DNA from: Chrysomallon squamiferum | Taxonomy: Eukaryota > Mollusca > Gastropoda > Neomphalida > Peltospiridae | DNA length: 64,000 bases | Reading direction: 5' to 3' | NCBI GenBank assembly: GCA_012295275.1 | Contig: CM022665.1 | Location: 895,452 to 959,451, forward strand | In this document: positions 27,335 through 41,915 of the stretch, in pieces | How positions within the stretch are numbered: position 1 is the first letter of the stretch | Layout: each line of letters starts with the position of its first letter | The notes under the pieces: model-generated | Databases searched by the model: none | The model's input: the letters and a program-made list of their open reading frames with translations, nothing else | Told to the model about the DNA's origin: nothing | Translations under genes and position numbers: made by a program

Positions 27335-30300
27335 TTCATGGATTGACTCAGATATGTTTTCTTTTATTTACTACAATAAGTCATTAAAGTAAAGTTTTAA
27401 AACTGAAAACACAGTTACAGCTACTATGAAAATCATAATTATATGAACAGTTCATTCTGCTATCATGCACAACACTAAATAATAAATATATCTAAAGCAA
27501 AAGACAAATGACATGAAATTATTAACAATAAATTATTAACAAATGTACCTCAAGCAGTAATTTTTTCTCGGCAGCCTCTGCAGCTTCTAGAAGACCACTA
27601 CTTCGTGTTGGTCTCAAGCCAGGTGCTGGGTTTGCATTGAGCTCTATGCTGATAGACAGTGGGTCAATGATAGACAGAGCAGTGTCATCTTCCGACATCA
27701 GACAACACGAGAACACTTCAATGCGCTGCAGACTGCATCGCATCACCTTGTCTGTAGCCTGGGGCTGGTACATCAGCACAGCAGTTGTCTAAAATGAACA
27801 TTAAATTTATTTTATTATTTGTTTATTATGTTACAGCCTCAAATGTTCAAATATAAATAAAATTTAAACTGAATCTGAAACACGTTTGGCTATGTGTTAA
27901 AAAAAATACTCAGAAAATATTTAAATTTAATTTATATATTAAAAGTATTTTGTTTAATATAGGCAGACTATCTTTTGAATGTCAAATACGTACTTTTGAC
28001 AAAACATTAAAATTAAATTTACTTTTGATTAAAAACTATTTTACAATTTATGATCAATAAAAGTTACTGTAATTGTGAGATTTAAACTAAATATGTCAAA
28101 ATTATTTGTAAATGTTTATATGAGCAAACATTTAGCATATATTTCATAAAATATATTACATCTGCCAAGAACAGTATTACAGTTTCCTGAGTAAAAAACC
28201 ATATTATATTATTAAAAATAAACCTTTAGAATAACAGCACTAGTGTCCAGTGAAGCTGCATCTTCAACCACCACAAACTGGGTATCATTAATGTTTACAC
28301 GCAGTTCAAATGGAACGTTCACCTGGAGAGAAGAACTATTTTTAATAATCTTAATAATAATCATAAAAACACATACCTACATAAACATATAATTTAAAAA
28401 AAAATAAAAAATAAAACATCACACAAAAGTATATTCAGTAACTAAAAATGTTTATTAAAAAGAAAAATAAGACATAAAACCTGTTCTACAAATGGTCCTC
28501 GCTTGGTAACAATGCCTCTGGTGACATTTAGAGCATTCTGTGATCTGCCTAAAGAAGGAGAACTAGTCTGTCTAGCTCTTGACTCCTGCACTTGAGTTTT
28601 CTCAGCTAAACAGAAACAAACAGTAAGATTTTAACACAGAAAATGGTATGTCCAACACAAACAAACATAAAAAAATATATTATTTATAACATTAACATTT
28701 TTCATATGACTTGTACCAGGAATACACAGCAATATACAAGAAAAACAAATGTCATTTTAAAATTAATTATCAGTTATCCCATCCATTTACATTTAAATTA
28801 TGTGAAACTTCTTGTAGCTTCTATAAGAAAACCTCTGTGATAAAAGGAATTTAAGATGACATTTGTATACTTTGTTTATCAGTTTCAAATGGATTCTCTG
28901 CATCAGTGAGTAGAAACTCCTGAACACTGAAAAGCCAGTCAAAGATGCACATAAGTTTCATGTTGTTCAGTAAGATGGTAAACTGTGTTGAGTCCTTGCT
29001 GGAACGGTAATGCATTTCTAACTGCAGGTCAATCTTGTGTGAGTGTTCTGTCAGTGGTTGCAAGATGTTCACAAACACATTTGGCCGAGCATTCATTGGC
29101 TGTGCTGGAAAATAAATAGTTATGTGAACTTTTATATCCTAATAATTACAGAAAAGAATGAAACTTGATTAATGACATTTTCTAACATATTTAAAGGTAA
29201 TTCATTAAACTTTAATTTGAATTCATTTAACATGTTGTGTGTGTTACAATACATTTGTTTAAAAAACCCAGTAAAATACATGTAATTAATCCATTTCCAG
29301 CTTAAGAATATAAACATTTTAAATGATAATAGTTCACTTGAAAGGTATATTATACAAGCAAACTTTATAAAAAAAAAATAAATAAATATAAAGCCTGAAT
29401 GGAAAAATATACTCAGTGGTTTGTCTAGTTATTGTGTTCTTCAGTTCTCAGTTATGATGAATTAATTTCTCTTACTTGTTTCACTACCACTGAACTCATT
29501 AACTTTAAAACTCAGACGTTTATACATTTACTATAATAACTTAATTTTATTTACTTTTGAACCTTGTATCAATCACCACAATTTCCTGAGACACCAAATC
29601 TATATCTTTTTTCTGGTCAGAAAAGCTGTCATAAGAAAGCTGTGAGGAAATGAAGTCAAGTCGAGCTAGAGAAACTTCAGGAATGTCTGGTCCCTGGTCA
29701 TGTGTCATAAGCAGCTCCACTGTAACATTGTGAAGATCTACAACAATACTGATACACTTCCATACAGCACCACTCAACACAGTCTGCAGAAAACAATATT
29801 ACAAATGAAAAATATAAAGTTTTAAATATCCTTTAACAAATTATTTGATTTAGAGTTGTGTTTAATTAAAATGTATTTGAGCATATTATACAGATGTTAA
29901 AGTTATGCTTTCAACAATAATCATGTGAAAAACAGGCATTTTATATGTAATTAAAGTACTGTTGACTGTTTCTCTAGGCTAGTGCTAGCTGCTATTCAAA
30001 ACAACTGTTAACTGGTATTCAACCCTGTAAATAAATCCACAATTCCCACCATTACTCATATAAAGTTTGGATAAATGTCTTCAAACAGTAACTTAAAATA
30101 TGTAAAATAATAAAAATTTTAAATGCATTTTTTAAAAACCCACTGAATTCTGTATAGATTCTTAAACTATAAAACAATTCTTACATGGTTTCGGGGATCC
30201 TGTAAATCTGTCATTAGAGGACGTGTGAATTCTTCAATCTGCTCACCAAGGTTGTGACCCAGTATTCCTCTAACAAGTTTGTACTGTGCGAGATCTAAGT

Positions 30301-33300
30301 GTGCGTACAGTGAGGACAGGCGACCTGCCAGACGCCAGTCTGGAGCATTGTGACTCAAGTCTCCATCAAGATTGTGTTCAATGTGCAAGTCCAGCTGACA
30401 CTTCTCTCTCAGCAGAGGAACAGGCTGTGATAATAAAAACAATGAATCACTTATTAAATCTTGCTGCTTCAGTAGAATTATAACACTTGTTTTCATTTTT
30501 GTTTATCCATTTTTTTTTTTTTCAAAAGAAACTATTGTTACCTAACAGAAACAGCGTATTTAGTTAAATTAAATACAGACACAAATGATGCTGTTTATAC
30601 GCCTACCTCTCGCTCTATCATGCAGGATGAAAACTCCATGTCTCGTGTTAGATCTCCTCCACAATACAACTTCTTATCCACACGACGAGCTGCATACAGA
30701 TCTATGTCTGTCAGTGTCAGTGACCACACATCCAACAAACAACGATAATCTTCTTCATACTTCATGTCACTCACTGTCGAACAGACAGACGCCCGCTTTG
30801 ATCTCATTGTGTCTTCAGCATCACTGGCTAATCTTTTAAGTGCATCATTGGGATCCACACTGGACCCTTCTCTCTCTGGAGACTGAATGTCTGCAACATT
30901 TCTCACATATGAATAGGAATCATCATAATTGGATTCTCTGTAGTCATGATCTAAACTGCCATAAATGCTCTGACTCATCAGGTCATCATGAGCCTGAGGA
31001 GGAAAATACTGGTTGAACATACTCTCTGTCATTGCCTTGTGAGTGTCAGTTTTTCTTTCTGTGTGTGAGAAACAAGAATTTTTTTTATCTTTTTTGAGTC
31101 TGGCTTCAGCCTCAAATGTACTGGTTCCTTCATCACCATCAAAAATGAAACTGTTTGTGATTCTCAGTCTTCCCAGGTCAACAACAAGGACATCATCTGT
31201 TCTAGAGCTGTGTGGAATGAGGACAATGGGAGAGCCTGCCTCAATGTCCAGTTGCATACGTGACCCTCGTGTAGCCTTGTTACTAACCTTAAAAATAAAA
31301 GTTCATACAACAGTTATTAAACTTAATGTCAAGTGCAAATATAGCCCATTATTATGAATAGAGTATTTTTATTAAAATCAGTACAATGAGTTATTTTTTT
31401 ATTATTATTTTTTTTTTAAACAGATAACTTTAAAGATACAGTTTCATTATATTTCCAAAAGATTTACTGAAATTTCTAATTTATGATTATGTCTCTTGAT
31501 TATCCAGTTAAAATACATTACAATTCATTTTACACCTTAAATTCTCTGATTCTGAATCAAAAATATTTCTTTAACAAAGTGTTTAACATGAACAAATAAG
31601 GTTACTCAAGAAGAATTTACCTTTTTTCCTGCTGATGCTGCACGCATTCTTCCCAAAACGTCTTGCAACTGAAGGAAGTGCTGACAAAATGCCACTACCT
31701 CTGACTGGAATCGGTTTGTATGAATATATCTTACTGATGACATTCTCAACTTGAGATAAATGTCATACTGTCTTTCAAGCTGATAATCAGGCAAGCCATG
31801 TCTGTAAGTATGTGTGTTTGTAAATGAAGTAAACATAATTTTTGATATGGAAATAATGGCAAAAAATGCAGTTGATATTTTTATTTAAATTTTTATCTTT
31901 ACTTAAACTTAAAGAAGGAGATATAAAATGGCATCAAAACAACTTGTATCTCTAAGAATGACATTCTTTCAGATACTGATGATGATTTATGTTACATACA
32001 ATATAACACCAATTAGGAAAAGATTGAATAAGAAATAAACTACATAAACTCATTAAAGTATATAGTATGTAGATATGACTAATTCAAAAACAGAAAAAAG
32101 ATGGTATTCACTTACTTGAACAAATCAAATTCTAAGGCTTGTCTGCCAACAGTAACAAATCGCTCTCTGTACAGCTCTCCATGTGGTGACTGATCCACAA
32201 GTGACAAACTGCCGAGCTGACCTTTAACTGACATGTTTGAGTCATGCAGTGAAATGTGAGTCTGCAGCTTCTGAACTCCTGCCCTAGCAAGCTCATAGTC
32301 TGGTTTGTTCAAAACTAGAGAGAAACTCTCAACAGCAAAGTTGATTTCTGAATTGATTATTTCATCTTCATCTGAAATTTTTTATACATTTTGATTAATA
32401 AGAAAGGCCAAGTGTTTACATAATAATAAAAATAATAATAACAAATCTAAACAATTAACAAATAATAAAATACAAATTGCAAACTTTTCCTTAATAGACA
32501 TTATTTTTAATGAAGATGATTGAATTCAGTATTCAGCTGTCTTAAAATAATTAATAACCATATCCTTAACTGTAAATTACAGTTTATAAATACATTGTCT
32601 ACCTTCTGGTTTCTTGTAGGATTCAACAGGTGGTGACTCAGGGAGTTCAGTGTCAGAATTGTGAATCTTGGCACCCATTCCAAGGAAATCCAGTAAAACC
32701 ACCCAGGTTTGAAGATTAATGGTAGCCTCAAGACAGTTGAAGTGGATGTCAATGAAACGATTTGTCTGAAAACAATTAATTACATAAAAATAAAAACACA
32801 CATTTTCTTTCTTTTGTCAGATGAAAAGTATCTCTTGAATAATAATAGGTTTTTATAAAATGTGTATTAATTCAATTTAGTTTCAAAATGACAATTTCCT
32901 CCATTTTGTAAATAAACCCAATTTCTGACAATTCAGTTACATCATATAAACCATTACAGTAAATGTATACATCATTTCAGGTAGAAGATTAATAAGAGAA
33001 ATTCGGTGAAAAATAAACATTGTACCTTGCTGTATTTATTCACATACTCAGAAGATTTTTTGTCAATGAGAACAACATCAATATAAACCAGATCTTCTGT
33101 TTCTTGTCTTTTTTCAGTTAAACTCTCTTGAAGCATTGGAGTTGGTGGTGGAGTTTGGGGATATCCACTTCTATAAATAAATAAATAAATGAAAATTATA
33201 TTAAAAAACAATGTAAAGAAAAATGATATGTAAGCAATGTATGGTAAATAAAAAGAAACTTTAAATCTAATATTAAAAAATTCTGATTCAAAATTCAGAT

Positions 33301-35262
33301 ATGTATTTATATATCTTCAAACAAAAATGTAATTCAGATTGTAAAATGAAAAAAAGAAAAATATGTATTTACCCATCTGATCTTCTGGCTCTCAGAGATC
33401 TTGTAAAACTTGCAAAGGCTCCAATATTCTGTGGAATGAATGACTGGTTGGGTATTTCTTTGTGGAAACTTGAGGGTAAGGAATGTGGCATCAAGGGATC
33501 AGGAGTTATAATGGTGCTGTTAGGACAAGAACTAGACAGAAAAGTCTTTGTTTTAAAGTTGGCCTGCTTGTTCTGGCTGCTGTCTGACATGATGATCTGT
33601 CTATGGATTGAGTCTGGTAACTCAAGCAGATCATCCATCAACATGGAGTTCAATCTGATCTGCATTCTTGTGCTATACTTGTTATCTTTAGTGTATAGTA
33701 CAGAGAAATCATGAAGCTTGAGATCCACAAGTCCTTGCTCTCCTTGTCCAAAATCCCATCTTAATTCCACTTGAAACAGAGGAACCTCAAATTTGATGTG
33801 TTTAGCATAAAACCCTTCTTGAATAGCAGAATCCTGCATGGCTGTGTCCGTGTTCATTTGGGAGTGATCGATGTTTGCTGCATTTGCATTGTTAGTAAGA
33901 TTATCTACAAAGTCTTTTGGCACACTAGCATAGTCATCATCACCATAAGATAAATTATCTAGAGTCTGAAGGATCTGTTCATATGCATCCTTTGAAAGAA
34001 CAAGTTTCAGTGGTGATGAAATCTTTATTAAAACATCCAACACAGCATTCGACACTGAGCTTTGAAGGGACTTCTCAGGTGATCTTGATGACAAGAGAGG
34101 ACTCTCAAATCCTTCAGGATTGATGAAAGGAAAATCTACAGTCTTTGTAGTGATGTCAAGTTCTACAGCAGTGTCAAACAGGATGGGAATGCGTGGTATT
34201 TGAGAAAAACTGTGGAATGAGGCTCCCAAACTTCCAGCAATGTTGCTATTGCATCCACCAATTTCTTTCAGGTTGACAGAGTAAAGATTCATGTTTCTCA
34301 GAGAAATATGGATGGTATGAAAATGATCGTGAATACTGTCTTGTTCATGATCTGAACTTTCCAAGTTGGTTACAGCAATTTCTCCAAGATGAGCAAGGAG
34401 TACGTGTGAGCTGGTTGGGGTTCGAGGAAGAACAATAATTGGTGTTTCCATTCGAGCACAGACTCTGATCATTGGTCCTGAAATGTTAGCATCCAGAGAT
34501 GTCTGGGACCCATATACATCTTCAAACATTACACCATCTGTAAAATCACCCAGTGAGGTATCTCTACGCATGGCAAATGATATGTCATGTGTATCTAAAG
34601 CTCCAACCATGCCTTTTGCCATTTCACTTGCAGCTTTCCCAACAGTTGATGCAAATGATGACATGTATTCCTGAAATTCTGACAGTCCTTCTGTCAATTC
34701 CTTCAGGAACACAGGACAGTGTGTATAATATAAAGAGGCCATGTCAAAATTAGCCAAGATTTCATCTGATGCAACATGTGCTTTGTGGAAGAGATTTTCC
34801 ATTTCTGGATCATTGTAATTCTTGGACACTGTGAAGGAGCAGGCCTGTTTTGTGTTAACAGAGGTGTCAGAAAACATGGTGTCATCTCTTGCTGTCTGGT
34901 ACATAGCTGAAGGAAAGGTGACTGGAGATACAAGACACTCAGGCTGGTCGGTCTGACTCTCCCCCAGACTGAACACCTGCTGATACTGTGATGCTTCTGG
35001 TGATACGTCATTCAGATGTAGTCCACCCAAACTACCTTCTAACATCCATCCATCCTCTGTTAAAATCAAATACAGAAACATTTTATAAGAATGAACATTA
35101 AAATATTTATATTCAAGTAACTCAATCAACAATATGATTAACATGACAGTTAAAAAAAATATACATAGATCTATAAAATGTCCTGTGAATGTATTTAATA
35201 TCAAGGATAAATATATTTTTAAAAATCATATTTGCGAAATAAGAATTTAAAACATAATTAAA

Positions 35263-35302
<40 letters not shown>

Positions 35303-36634
35303 TAATAAAAAATAAAAATAAAATGAAATGAAATAAAATAAAATAAAATAAAAAGAACAAGAACAAATGGAACAAAATAACAATGGGCGACATTTTTATT
35401 TTTTTATTTTCAACATAATGTTATCAGTTTATTACCTAATGATGCATGGATTTTAGCAGTAGTCATTGTAGCTGTGGCAATTTTCTTCCCAGTCTTCCGA
35501 CCATCTTTCTCAATAAATCGAGGCAGCATTATGCTAAGTCGTTTGAAAATGGAAGTAACAACAATTTTGCAATCTCTCTGCAAAACAAAATTAAAATTAA
35601 AAATAGAAGATTAATAGTATTTACAATTTTTCGTTTTTTCTAACTTATTTTTTAAAACAGTCTGTATAATTGTGAATACTTATGCAAAATTATTAAATAT
35701 TTGATATTTGATAAAGTATTTAAAAGAAGAAAAAAATTAACTGTTTTAAAGTTGTAATTGAAAATATATAAGAACGCAACAGTAATGTTTAAAAAGCTAA
35801 AGAATGAATTAAAATTAAATTATTTGATTATAACTGACCTTGGACAAGTCTTGGTTTGAAGGTTGTGCTTGAGTTCTAGATTTTCTTTGTTGTTTTTTAT
35901 CTAGACTTGGAAAAGTCCTCTTCAAAAAACTTAGTACTTCAACCAAAGTTTCCTGATTGGCTGAAAACATCCAGAATATATGCACAATTTCTAAGTTGTT
36001 CTTTATTTCCAAATTCTTATAAAAGTAATGTTAAATTTTAATCCATAATTTTTTGCCTGTAAGGGCAAAAAAAAATAATAAAAATAATAAAAATAATTAT
36101 AACATTTTAAAGAACAAACAGATATAAAACGATTACAAATGCCTGTTTACCTATGATGTCCAAATTGTTGAACTGCAGGTTAAAAATGTGCAGACCATCA
36201 GATGTCTTATCTGGGCTGGCTTGATCAGGGTAAACTATTTCATATTCTAAAATAATAAGAGCTTCAGGCTGCACTGTGGGCAAGTCTTGTGGTGTTAACC
36301 TATCTTTAGTATCACCTTCCCCAGCACTGCTGTCAACAGAACCTAGAAATGCAAACAGTTTATGTATTTTGTCTGTCAAGAATTAACTTGTATTTTACAT
36401 TTGCACAATAAAACTAGAAAACAGGGTTAACAATTTATTGGACAATTATTTATTATAGACTGAAGATTAAATCGTACACATAAAGACCATGTCAGCAATG
36501 GACATAATGAAAGTTGTTTTGCTTCATATTAAAATATTTTAAAATGATTATAAAAAGGACTAATCAGTAATAATGGTCTGCTAATAGAAAACTTTAATTC
36601 TGTAGTCTGAAGCAAGATCTAATTATAAAAAAAA

Positions 36635-36665
<31 letters not shown>

Positions 36666-37455
36666 TTATAATTTATCTGACAGTAGTACTTAGAAACATA
36701 ACAATGTAAACTACTATCATCCAGATTAATACAACGTACCTGATGATATGACCTTATGGAATGCATGTGAAAGCTTGTCCTGCATGGACTGAAATGTTTG
36801 GAATGGGAAATCAGGAGAATCACATGGCGAGTTTGGTGAAGCTGGGCTCAGAGGAGATGCTGCTCCAGATCCTCGCATACTTCCACTTTTACTGTCCAGA
36901 CTTGAAAATATAAATTAAAAAATTATAAACAAAAACAAGTATATAGATTATTATCTACCCAGTTAACAGTTGGAAAAAAAAGGGGAAAAAAGGCCTGGAA
37001 ATGATCTCCTCTAACTTCACTGAACTTAGGACAAATCTGCATGTATGTCCATTACTTTTACTGTTTATTTTATCAATATTAAATTTCAGCTTAATGTACG
37101 GGAATTTAAGTTTTAAGGATTTCATCTGGACATCAAAAGAAGCAGCTATCAAAGTAATAACTGACGAGTTCATTCCATTTAGCTACTACTATTTATTTGT
37201 CATACCTTATTAAAGAGAATTACATACACAAGATTCTTATGAGAGGCAATAAGCAGCTCAAAGTCGGTCCCATAGCTCTGTAGAGCATCAACGACCAGCA
37301 GGCTGTGAACTGTGAGTTTCAGTGATGTGTTCTGAGGCTTCTTTGACATATCTGCCTGAACACCTGAAATCCTCAACTCAACCAAGGCTTGATCTGCAGA
37401 CACACAAATACAAACTGAATTTGAATTTATTTCATGTTATATATCTGAAAATATA

Positions 37456-37486
<31 letters not shown>

Positions 37487-40400
37487 GTTTTTGTGCTGTA
37501 TCAAATATTAATTAATTAGACAAAACAAAATCAAATGATTTAAAACCGCTGTGAGGTAAATGATACAAACCTTGACTGTGGACCTCTACTGAAAGACTCT
37601 GAATGAGGAACTGAAAGACAATCAACTTATTGTCCATTTCATCCTTGGCCAATCTCAAACTGCTGTCTGACCTAAAATACAAATTAAACAGCAGTGTTTG
37701 TATCAAAACTATATTCTTTTATGATAAAGAAATATGTTAACTGTAAATGTGCCCCGTTTCTTTGTGTGTTTTTTTCTTGTTATTTTTTAATTGATTATTT
37801 CAGTAAAAGTAATCATTTATTTTATTAAAACACTAATAAACAGCTGTGTTATGATTCAGTTTCTGTTCTATTTACTCATTTCAATTATAAACATTATTAT
37901 TTGTGTTAATTAAATGAGTCACATATTTCTATAATTTAGTATTCATTTGTTTAATTAATTTGGCTATAACTTGTATAATTAATTCATTTAACAGCTCATT
38001 ATTCAGATAATTAAGTAAATAAACCTAATAACCACTGCATTTTTTCATCCCTCCAACAGAGGACTCACAGCTAGTTTATGAAGTGATATGTAAACCATTT
38101 GTTTGGTATCTAACAACTGTAATAACAGAGTAGTGGAGTTTTCAAAGAAATATTCATTCCATGCATTCTCTGACAATCATTTCTGTTAACTTACTCTAAC
38201 AAAATAGGTCTTGCATCTTCTGATGCTTCAGATTCCAAACTTGCTGATGACACATTCTCAGTGAAGCCTGTTTCAGGTGTTGATGTTGAAGACAGGATAT
38301 TAAAGCAAACATTAAGGGCATGGATCTAAAACAAATGTGAAAATTAATATTTGCTAAAAGTAACAGAACAAAATATTTATTAATTAACAAGCTGGCAGAA
38401 CTTAAAACATTTTCTTAGTATGACAGAAAAAAGCATTGATTTATGTATGTATGTATGTAAGTGTACATGTGTATGTAAGAAAGTGTCTGAGACAAGGTTC
38501 CTTATATTATCTGTATTGTTTGTGTAAATGTATATGAGTAAAACATAAGATTTTAATGACAATATGATTATTCTATGTGTAATAAAAATAAAAAACAAAA
38601 AAATAAAATTTAAAAAACATTATAAACCTTTCTTTCATTCAAGTGAAATATAAAAGCTGGAAGATTTCCTGCAAGTGTCATCTTTGGCCACTGTGGGTCT
38701 GAAGTCACAACAAGCCTTCTGTAATTACAAATCACAAGTCACTTTTCTTCTTCTTTTAATTTCAGGAAAACACAATGTTTGTTATTTTTAACAATGATAT
38801 TTTTCATGGTGACATTTTAAGCCAGTAATATTATGAAGAGCTCACCTCTCTAACTGCAGTGATATTGTGAATCTGTCAATAACATGAAGGCGACTGGAAA
38901 CTCGACTGTATGCATGTTTCCAGTTATCCTGAGGCCGACCAAGAAGAACTTGCATGTCAGTTAACTCAATGTTGTACCTGAAATGTGAAAGTCAGTATTC
39001 TAAATGTATTTTTACATAACAAAAAAGATTAAAAGATTATTTTCTATAGAATTATGTCTTTTATGCATAATTATGTAATTAACAAAAAATATGCAGAAAA
39101 TAATTTCTTTTTAATTTTTTTAATACTAATAAAATATTTCCATGAAATAAAAACATCTTTTACAATCAAAATAATTATAACTTCTGTTTCAATGAGTTAG
39201 GTGTGTGCATGCATGTGTTTTATAATTTCCGTATGCATACCTCTCATACAGGTGGTCATGGACTGCTGTTGACGACAGAGCAGACAAGGATGTGTTGGAA
39301 GTTTCTCGTGACATGTTATGCTCTGGTATGTTTACATCAAAGTTTTTATCCATTTCATTTGGAGGGGTTGACAGTGGAGTGTGGAAATCATCTGCAATCA
39401 TACACATACACATTATTATTTCTGTTTTTAAAGAAATATTTTATTCCAGCTCTTTTTGTATATATATAAATAAATTATATAAAGAAAGAAAAAGTAAATT
39501 ACACACAGAAATTAATGATATTTTATTATTACACAATACACTAGTGATTCATCCAAAATTAACCTGACTCAGTTTTTGTAACATTTAACTTTTACCTTCA
39601 TCTTCTTTAGTGTCAGTATTTGGCAAACACTTCTCTTGTGTTTTTGATGATATTGTCTGGAAACAGAACTTGCCCAAGTCTATGACAACCATATTACTTG
39701 ATGTATCACAGTAGTTTTCTGGAATTATCAGTTTTGGTGCTGATATATCAAGGTTGACATCCCATCTTATTGTTGTGCCCTGTATTCAAATAAATTTAAA
39801 AGGCCTACATTATAAGTTTACATTATTCTTGAGTGGAGAATATGTAACTGTTAAGGTATTTTATAGAGGAATGTTTAATGGAAGGATAAAAAAAAAAAAA
39901 AAACACAAACCCCCCAAAAAACAATCTGTTTGTCTTACAAAAATATCAGAGAAAAAAATGGCTGAAATTAATTTTCCAATGAGAATATGTAACGTAGCAG
40001 TGATATAGCTGATTAAAAAATAAAAATAAAAAACAAAATGTGTGCTCAAAAATAATAATATACGTATACAAATTAAGATGAATTTATACACTCCTGATTC
40101 ATTAAAGTTTTAGTAATATTTCAAAATCTTTTAAAGTAATAATTATTTTAAAACTACAACAGAAAATGCAAGTTTAAACAATACTCAAAATATGTCTATT
40201 ATTATTTTTGGTTTCTGTTTAAAAAGAAGAAAATTTACCTCAGCTTCCAATAACTGGTCAAGTGTGGCCATCAATTCATCTGGAGACTGCTTTTTTAAAT
40301 TCTCAAATTTCCAAGCTGATGCTGCAAAATGTTTTAAAAATGTTATAAAAATAAATCAGTTTAAAAATACTGAGGAGACTTCAATGAATGTAATATATTC

Positions 40401-41884
40401 GCTTAACAACCCCTCATTTTAACATTAATTTTACTAAGTGTTGTTAATAGGTTTTTCCACATAATGATGGGCTGAAAGAAACCTTAGGTCTACTACTCTA
40501 TGCTGATTTTTGCATAGTCACCTCAACACATGCAGGAAAGCAAAACAGACTGAGAACTTTGCCAAAAAGGGAAACAGCTCAATGACACCAGGGAGGACAG
40601 AACTTGTGATTCATCATGTCTCAGGGAAGATGCCCAGGCTCTAAGCTATAGCATTCTCCCTTTTGTCAGAGTTACAGTTAAAACTAATGTACTGATAATA
40701 CCTCTAGATTTGTGGGCTTTTCTGATTCGGCTCACAGAAGCAAAAAATCCATGAAGGCTTTTGAAGAATGTAGGTGAATACACAATGTCCAGAGGTCTTG
40801 TTTTGATGGATGTACTAAAATATAATAACAACAATAAATTTTATTTTCTATAGTAGAATGAATCCAGCAAATACACAATAAAAATTTCAAAAAACAACTT
40901 TTCTTCCAAAAAATAAACACGTGTTATATTAGTCTTACAACATAAGAAAAATAACAGGTCAATTTTGTCAATATATATTCGGAATCAGAAGGAATTAGGT
41001 CATTACTATGATATTAAAACAGAAATTAGATCATTTCTAATAATTAATGATCTAAAACATTACCAAATTCCAATAAAAATTAGAGCAGATTTACCCATAT
41101 CTAAAGAAGCTTGTTGGAGGATTCTTTTCATAGAGAAATTCAAAAAATTTCCAGTCATGCGCAGGCTCATCAGGAGTCCTGGGTGGACTTGTTTCTGTTG
41201 AATGTTGGTTTCGAGCACCGATTGGAAATGGCTGTCTACTAAAATCCTGTATAGAAAAATAAAAAATAAATAAAAAATAAAAATACATATACATATATAA
41301 AATCCTCCTGCAAAAAGATGTGGTACATAAAGATGCATTTTATTCTCTAGGTGATTTTTAATAATTAACACTATCAGATGGAAGTAAATCAGGAAATGTT
41401 TACGCAGAAAAAAAATTAAAAGAAAATGAAGAAGATGATAATAAATTAAATGAACCTAACTAAAGTATGACATTTCTTTTGTCAACAATTTATAATTTTT
41501 CATTAACTTTATATGATTTGATTATTTTTTATTTCATATTAGTAGTAAAAGGAAAATACAGTATAAAGAGTTTTTTTTAATTAATTAAATATCTAAAAAC
41601 ATTTCTGATAATGATGGTATCATTATGAAATATCTACAAATGCATTTCACTACTTGAAGTGATTTTCACAGATAAACACATGACAGTTCTGTATACCTGT
41701 GTTTGTGGTGCTACTACGTATGGGAAAGCACAACCTTTAGTTGCTTTGTCTTGGAGGTAAAGGCAGCCTACAGCTAGTTTGAATTTCATTGCACTAGTTC
41801 TTGGCCTGGACTCAAACTCCATAGAAATGGTTGAACACTGAAGTTCAACCAGTGGCACTGGTACTGGGAAAATAAATAAATACA

Positions 41885-41915
<31 letters not shown>

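Noticed and set aside
37224-37227. Alternative donor for VPS13D exon 23 (GTAATT)
   Set aside because: Using it shifts the frame of exon 24 and meets a stop; the GTATGT four bases earlier keeps the frame.
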